This document shows positions 45,323-46,039 of a stretch of DNA of 46,039 nt, piece by piece; position 1 is the first letter of the stretch, and each line of letters begins with the position of its first letter. The position numbers were made by a program, and so were the translations under genes. This DNA is from Comamonadaceae bacterium (lineage in GTDB: Bacteria; Pseudomonadota; Gammaproteobacteria; Burkholderiales; Burkholderiaceae_C), in assembly GCA_008080595.1 (NCBI GenBank), contig VIKI01000049.1:1-46039 (forward strand). Reading direction: 5' to 3'. The notes below the pieces were generated by a model, which was not told the DNA's origin, ran no database searches, and saw nothing but the letters and a program-made list of their open reading frames with translations.

Positions 45323-45904
45323 ATGAAAAAGTGGTGTATCGCCGGTGTGATCATGGTGTGTGGTGCGGTTCATGCGCAAACGTCCAATACCAAAATTGAG
45401 CTGATTGCCAAAATTCTGACTCTGCAGCAGCAGGCCATTGAGCAAACGGCCCAGTCCCTGGTCGAGCGCCCGGCGCTGCAGATGATGCAGCAGGCCAGCC
45501 TGGCCTTGCAAAACCGCGTGGCCCCGGAAAACCGTGAAGCCGTGGCCAAGGCGATTCAGGCCGATTTGAAAGCCTATGCGGATGACGTGGGCCCACTGGT
45601 TCGCCAAAAAGCCATCAAGCTGGCCCCCTCCACCGTCGGCACACTGCTGGATCAACGCTTTTCAGAAGATGAACTCAAGCAACTGATTGCCATCATCGAG
45701 TCCCCGGTGAACCGCAAATACCAGCAAATGGGCGGCGACCTGCAAAAAGCCTTGGTTGACCAGCTTGTGACCGAGACCAAAGACGTGGTGGAGCCCAAGG
45801 TGAAGGCACTGGAGCAGGCCATGGTCAAACACCTGGGTTTGCCAGCCGTACCTGCTGAGCCAGCGTCCAAACCCACAGCAGGGGCTAAAGCCCCCAAAAA
45901 ATAG
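45323..45904 (+). CDS. DUF2059 periplasmic protein
   Basis: The product of 193 residues has a signal peptide (MKKWCIAGVIMVCGAVHAQ, cleavage after HAQ or VHA) and a helical DUF2059-like region in the second half (QRFSEDELKQLIAIIESPVN, then RKYQQMGGDLQKALV). The function of the family is unknown; members are secreted. The tail is rich in Ala, Pro and Lys. An in-frame ATG five codons earlier (45308) is an alternative start; neither has a strong ribosome binding site. It converges with ybeY, 7 bases apart. Confidence 0.8.
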   Translation: MKKWCIAGVIMVCGAVHAQTSNTKIELIAKILTLQQQAIEQTAQSLVERPALQMMQQASLALQNRVAPENREAVAKAIQADLKAYADDVGPLVRQKAIKLAPSTVGTLLDQRFSEDELKQLIAIIESPVNRKYQQMGGDLQKALVDQLVTETKDVVEPKVKALEQAMVKHLGLPAVPAEPASKPTAGAKAPKK

Positions 45905-45911
45905 GCAAAGA

Positions 45912-46039
45912 TCAGTAGGGGTTGTCAAACCCCAGACGCGCCATGATTTCGCTCTCGCGCAGTTCCATCACTTGCGCGTCTTCCTCTTCGTCGTGATCCC
46001 AGCCCTGGGCATGTAAGGCCCCGTGCACCAGCAGGTGGG
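45912..46039 (-). CDS. ybeY: Endoribonuclease YbeY, C-terminal end
   Basis: Only the last 41 codons lie in the window. They contain the YbeY zinc signature [16 protein letters not shown] (His-x3-His-x5-His) followed by the typical end [18 protein letters not shown]. YbeY is a metal-dependent RNase needed for 16S rRNA 3' maturation and ribosome quality control. The gene continues beyond the right edge. Confidence 0.93.
   Translation of the reverse strand, partial: HLLVHGALHAQGWDHDEEEDAQVMELRESEIMARLGFDNPY

Noticed and set aside
1-46039. CRISPR arrays, tRNA or rRNA genes, insertion sequences with transposase
   Set aside because: I saw no regularly spaced direct repeats, no tRNA-like TPsiC arms and no transposase frames in the window.

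Overview
The window is high-GC, densely coded DNA that looks like a betaproteobacterium of the Burkholderiales, most likely a Comamonadaceae (Rhodoferax-like) diazotroph. The reasons are the nifV-cysE-nifW block with NifA/sigma-54 promoters, the many chemoreceptors and c-di-GMP proteins, the proteobacterial IolC-IolJ fusion, and a short interspersed repeat of a kind I associate with this family. This placement is an inference from gene content; no rRNA or tRNA gene is present to anchor it.

Layout. (1) 1-2944: the end of a nitrogen-fixation region on the minus strand: nifV, cysE, nifW, then a truncated apbE flavin transferase. nifV and apbE each have a well-formed -24/-12 promoter and an upstream TGT-N10-ACA element. 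(2) 3169-6979: a membrane diguanylate cyclase with a periplasmic haem-c motif and a cysteine-rich GAF-like region, a DUF2917-like gene overlapping it tail to tail, and a divergent MocR-type regulator. (3) 7040-8587: a chemoreceptor gene with an in-frame amber codon. (4) 8718-20369: a complete-looking myo-inositol uptake and catabolism locus. iolR, iolG and a second dehydrogenase run left; a three-part ABC transporter, iolC-J, iolD, iolE and a damaged iolB run right. Palindromic candidate operators lie between the two arms; iolA is not in the window. (5) 20370-21222: a mostly empty stretch with one repeat copy and one candidate 38-residue zinc-ribbon gene. (6) 21223-26792: chemoreceptors, a periplasmic Cache protein and an Aer-type aerotaxis receptor. 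(7) 27049-35048: an accessory mosaic of LOG, SDR, small HHH and DUF1737 proteins, LysE exporter, cysteine-rich lipoprotein, broken cupin, frameshifted acetyltransferase, GST/flavin-oxidase pair with LysR, and a diverged fragment of the acetyltransferase. (8) 35081-41541: a three-gene signalling operon (NosP-like FIST protein, PAS-GGDEF, multi-PAS/GAF hybrid histidine kinase). (9) 41641-46039: FMN-dependent lactate-type dehydrogenase, broken FAD oxidoreductase, SelD-type FAD/NAD(P) oxidoreductase, DUF2059 protein and the 3' end of ybeY.

Two themes stand out. First, redox and nitrogen signalling is linked to c-di-GMP: a haem DGC sits beside nif genes, and a putative NO-sensing FIST protein sits in one operon with a cyclase and a hybrid kinase. 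Second, at least six genes carry lesions (nonsense codons, one-base indels in short homopolymers, and two internal deletions). The window therefore comes either from a genome losing accessory functions or from an assembly with residual indel errors; the sequence alone cannot decide.
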